Of a stretch of DNA of 64,000 nucleotides, positions 62,601 through 64,000 are shown one piece after another. The notes below the pieces were generated by a model. It did no database searches and was not told the origin of the DNA. It was given only the letters and a program-made list of their open reading frames with translations. The stretch comes from Nemertoderma westbladi (lineage: Eukaryota; Xenacoelomorpha; Nemertodermatida; Nemertodermatidae): positions 62,001 to 126,000 of the forward strand of contig JAUCBJ010008666.1 of assembly GCA_032718475.1 (NCBI GenBank). Reading direction: 5' to 3'. How positions within the stretch are numbered: the stretch's first letter is position 1; each line of letters opens with the position of its first letter. A program made the position numbers and the translations under genes.

Positions 62601-64000
62601 AATTGTATCTGTTATATTTGTTAGTAATTTTAACTGTTATATTAGTTAGTAATTGTATCTGTTGTATTAGTTAGTAAATGAATCTGTTATATTAGTTAGT
62701 TATAGTATATGTTATATTAGTTAGTAATTGTATCTGTTATATTAGTTAGTAATTGTATCTGTTATATTAGTTAGTAAATGAATCTGTTATATTAGTTAGT
62801 TATAGTATATGTTATATTAGTTAGTAATTGTATCTGTTATATTAGTTAGTAATTGTATCTGTTATATTAGTTAGTAAATGAATCTGTTATATTAGTTAGT
62901 AATTGTATCTGTTATATTAGTTAGTAATTGTATCTGTTATATTAGTTAGTTATAGTATATGTTATATTAGTTAGTAATTGTATCTGTTATATTAGTTAGT
63001 AATTGTATCTGTTATATTAGTTAGTAAATGAATCTGTTATATTAGTTAGTAATTGTATCTGTTATATTAGTTAGTAATTGTATCTGTTATATTAGTTAGT
63101 AATTCATTGTATCTGTTATATTAGTAATTGTATCTGTTATATTAGTAATTGCATCTGTTATATTAGTAATTGCATCTGTTATATTAGTAATTGTATCATT
63201 TATATTAGTTAGTAATTGTATCTGTTATATTAGTTAGTAATTGTATCTGTTATATTAGTTAGTAATTCATTGTATCTGTTATATTAGTAATTGCATCTGT
63301 TATATTAGTAATTGTATCTGTTATATTAGTAATTGCATCTGTTATATTAGTAATTGCATCTGTTATATTAGTAATTGTATCATTTATATTAGTTAGTAAT
63401 TGTATCTGTTATATTAGTTAGTAATTTTAACTGTTATATTAGTTAGTAATTGTATCTGTTATATTAGTTATTAATTGTATCTGTTATATTAGTTAGTAAT
63501 TGTATCTGTTTGTATTAGTTAGTAATTGTATCTGTTATATTAGTTAGTTATAGTATATGTTATATTAGTTAGTAATTGTATCTGTTATATTAGTTAGTAA
63601 TTGTATCTGTTATATTAGTTAGTAATTGTATCTGTTATATTAGTTAGTAATTGTATCTGTTATATTAGTTAGTAATTGTATCTGTTATATTAGTTAGTAA
63701 TTGTATCTGTTATATTAGTTAGTTATAGTATATGTTATATTAGTTAGTAATTGTATCTGTTATATTAGTTAGTAATTGTATCTGTTATATTAGTTAGTTA
63801 TAGTATATGTTATATTAGTTAGTAATTGTATCTGTTATATTAGTTAGTAATTGTATCTGTTATATTAGTTAGTAATTGTATCTGTTATATTAGTTAGTAA
63901 TTGTATCTGTTATATTAGTTAGTAATTGTATCTGTTATATTAGTTAGTAATTGTATCTGTTATATTAGTTAGTTATTGTATCTGTTATATTAGTTAGTTA

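Larger units (their letters stand above)
44074..64000 (+). repeat. 25-bp satellite array, at least 19.9 kb
   Basis: Units of 25 bp built on TGTATCTGTTATATTAG plus TTAGTAAT; a 29-bp form carries an extra AATT. Variant units (TTTTAACTG, AAATGAATC, ATATGTTATA, TTAGTAATTCATTG) recur in fixed order, making higher-order blocks. The array continues past the window end. Three LINE-A fragments lie inside it. Near 44.3-45.8 kb 25- and 29-bp units alternate almost regularly; beyond about 47.2 kb variants predominate. It is probably heterochromatic or pericentromeric. No ORFs in the satellite itself. Confidence 0.95.

Overview
This is a eukaryotic, animal-type window: AT-rich, intron-containing, and made mostly of mobile elements and repeats. 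The families present (BEL/Pao LTR retrotransposon, Penelope-like GIY-YIG remnants, non-LTR retrotransposons, foldback elements, a long satellite) and two recognisable animal genes (an MSH4-type MutS homologue and a calmodulin-like gene) point to a metazoan. The strong excess of the words ACCGGT and AGGCCT and the element mix would suit a marine invertebrate, perhaps a deuterostome. That is inference and I cannot name the species.

Layout. 1-2.47 kb is non-coding. 2.47-9.2 kb is a nest of repeats: a 52-bp-arm hairpin, a broad composite inverted repeat (arms near 2.8-3.8 and 8.6-9.1 kb) enclosing a decayed non-LTR retrotransposon (4.0-5.9 kb, minus), and a Penelope-like GIY-YIG remnant between its own inverted repeats (6.2-8.24 kb). 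Histone-type 3' stem-loops lie at 8.75-8.82 kb. 9.23-25.86 kb is a minus-strand non-LTR element (here LINE-A) split by a 15.3-kb minus-strand BEL/Pao retrotransposon (9774-25030) with two LTRs, a GTTAA target duplication and a polypurine tract. Its coding order is small ORF, gag-protease, RT-RNase H, integrase, then an accessory ORF with zinc knuckles and an exonuclease-like segment. The LINE halves abut exactly at the duplication, so the boundaries are firm.

26.0-28.9 kb is an intact, intronless 967-codon MSH4-like ORF on the plus strand. 28.9-34.4 kb is non-coding, with C/G homopolymers and a large foldback (31.9-34.1 kb). 34.46-39.32 kb is a four-exon calmodulin-like gene encoding exactly 149 residues. 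Intron 2 carries a 26-bp minisatellite. Intron 3 carries a GIY-YIG ORF between perfect 191-bp inverted repeats. 39.7-44.07 kb is non-coding with small palindromes and repeats. From 44.07 kb to the window end is a satellite of about 25-bp units, interrupted by three nearly identical truncated LINE-A 3' ends that have been amplified together with the satellite.

The only plausible host genes are the MSH4-like and the calmodulin-like genes. The most unusual features are: two GIY-YIG ORFs each framed by inverted repeats and lacking a reverse transcriptase; the accessory ORF of the BEL/Pao element; the LINE-bearing higher-order satellite; the intact intronless MSH4 copy; and histone-like stem-loops inside a repeat.
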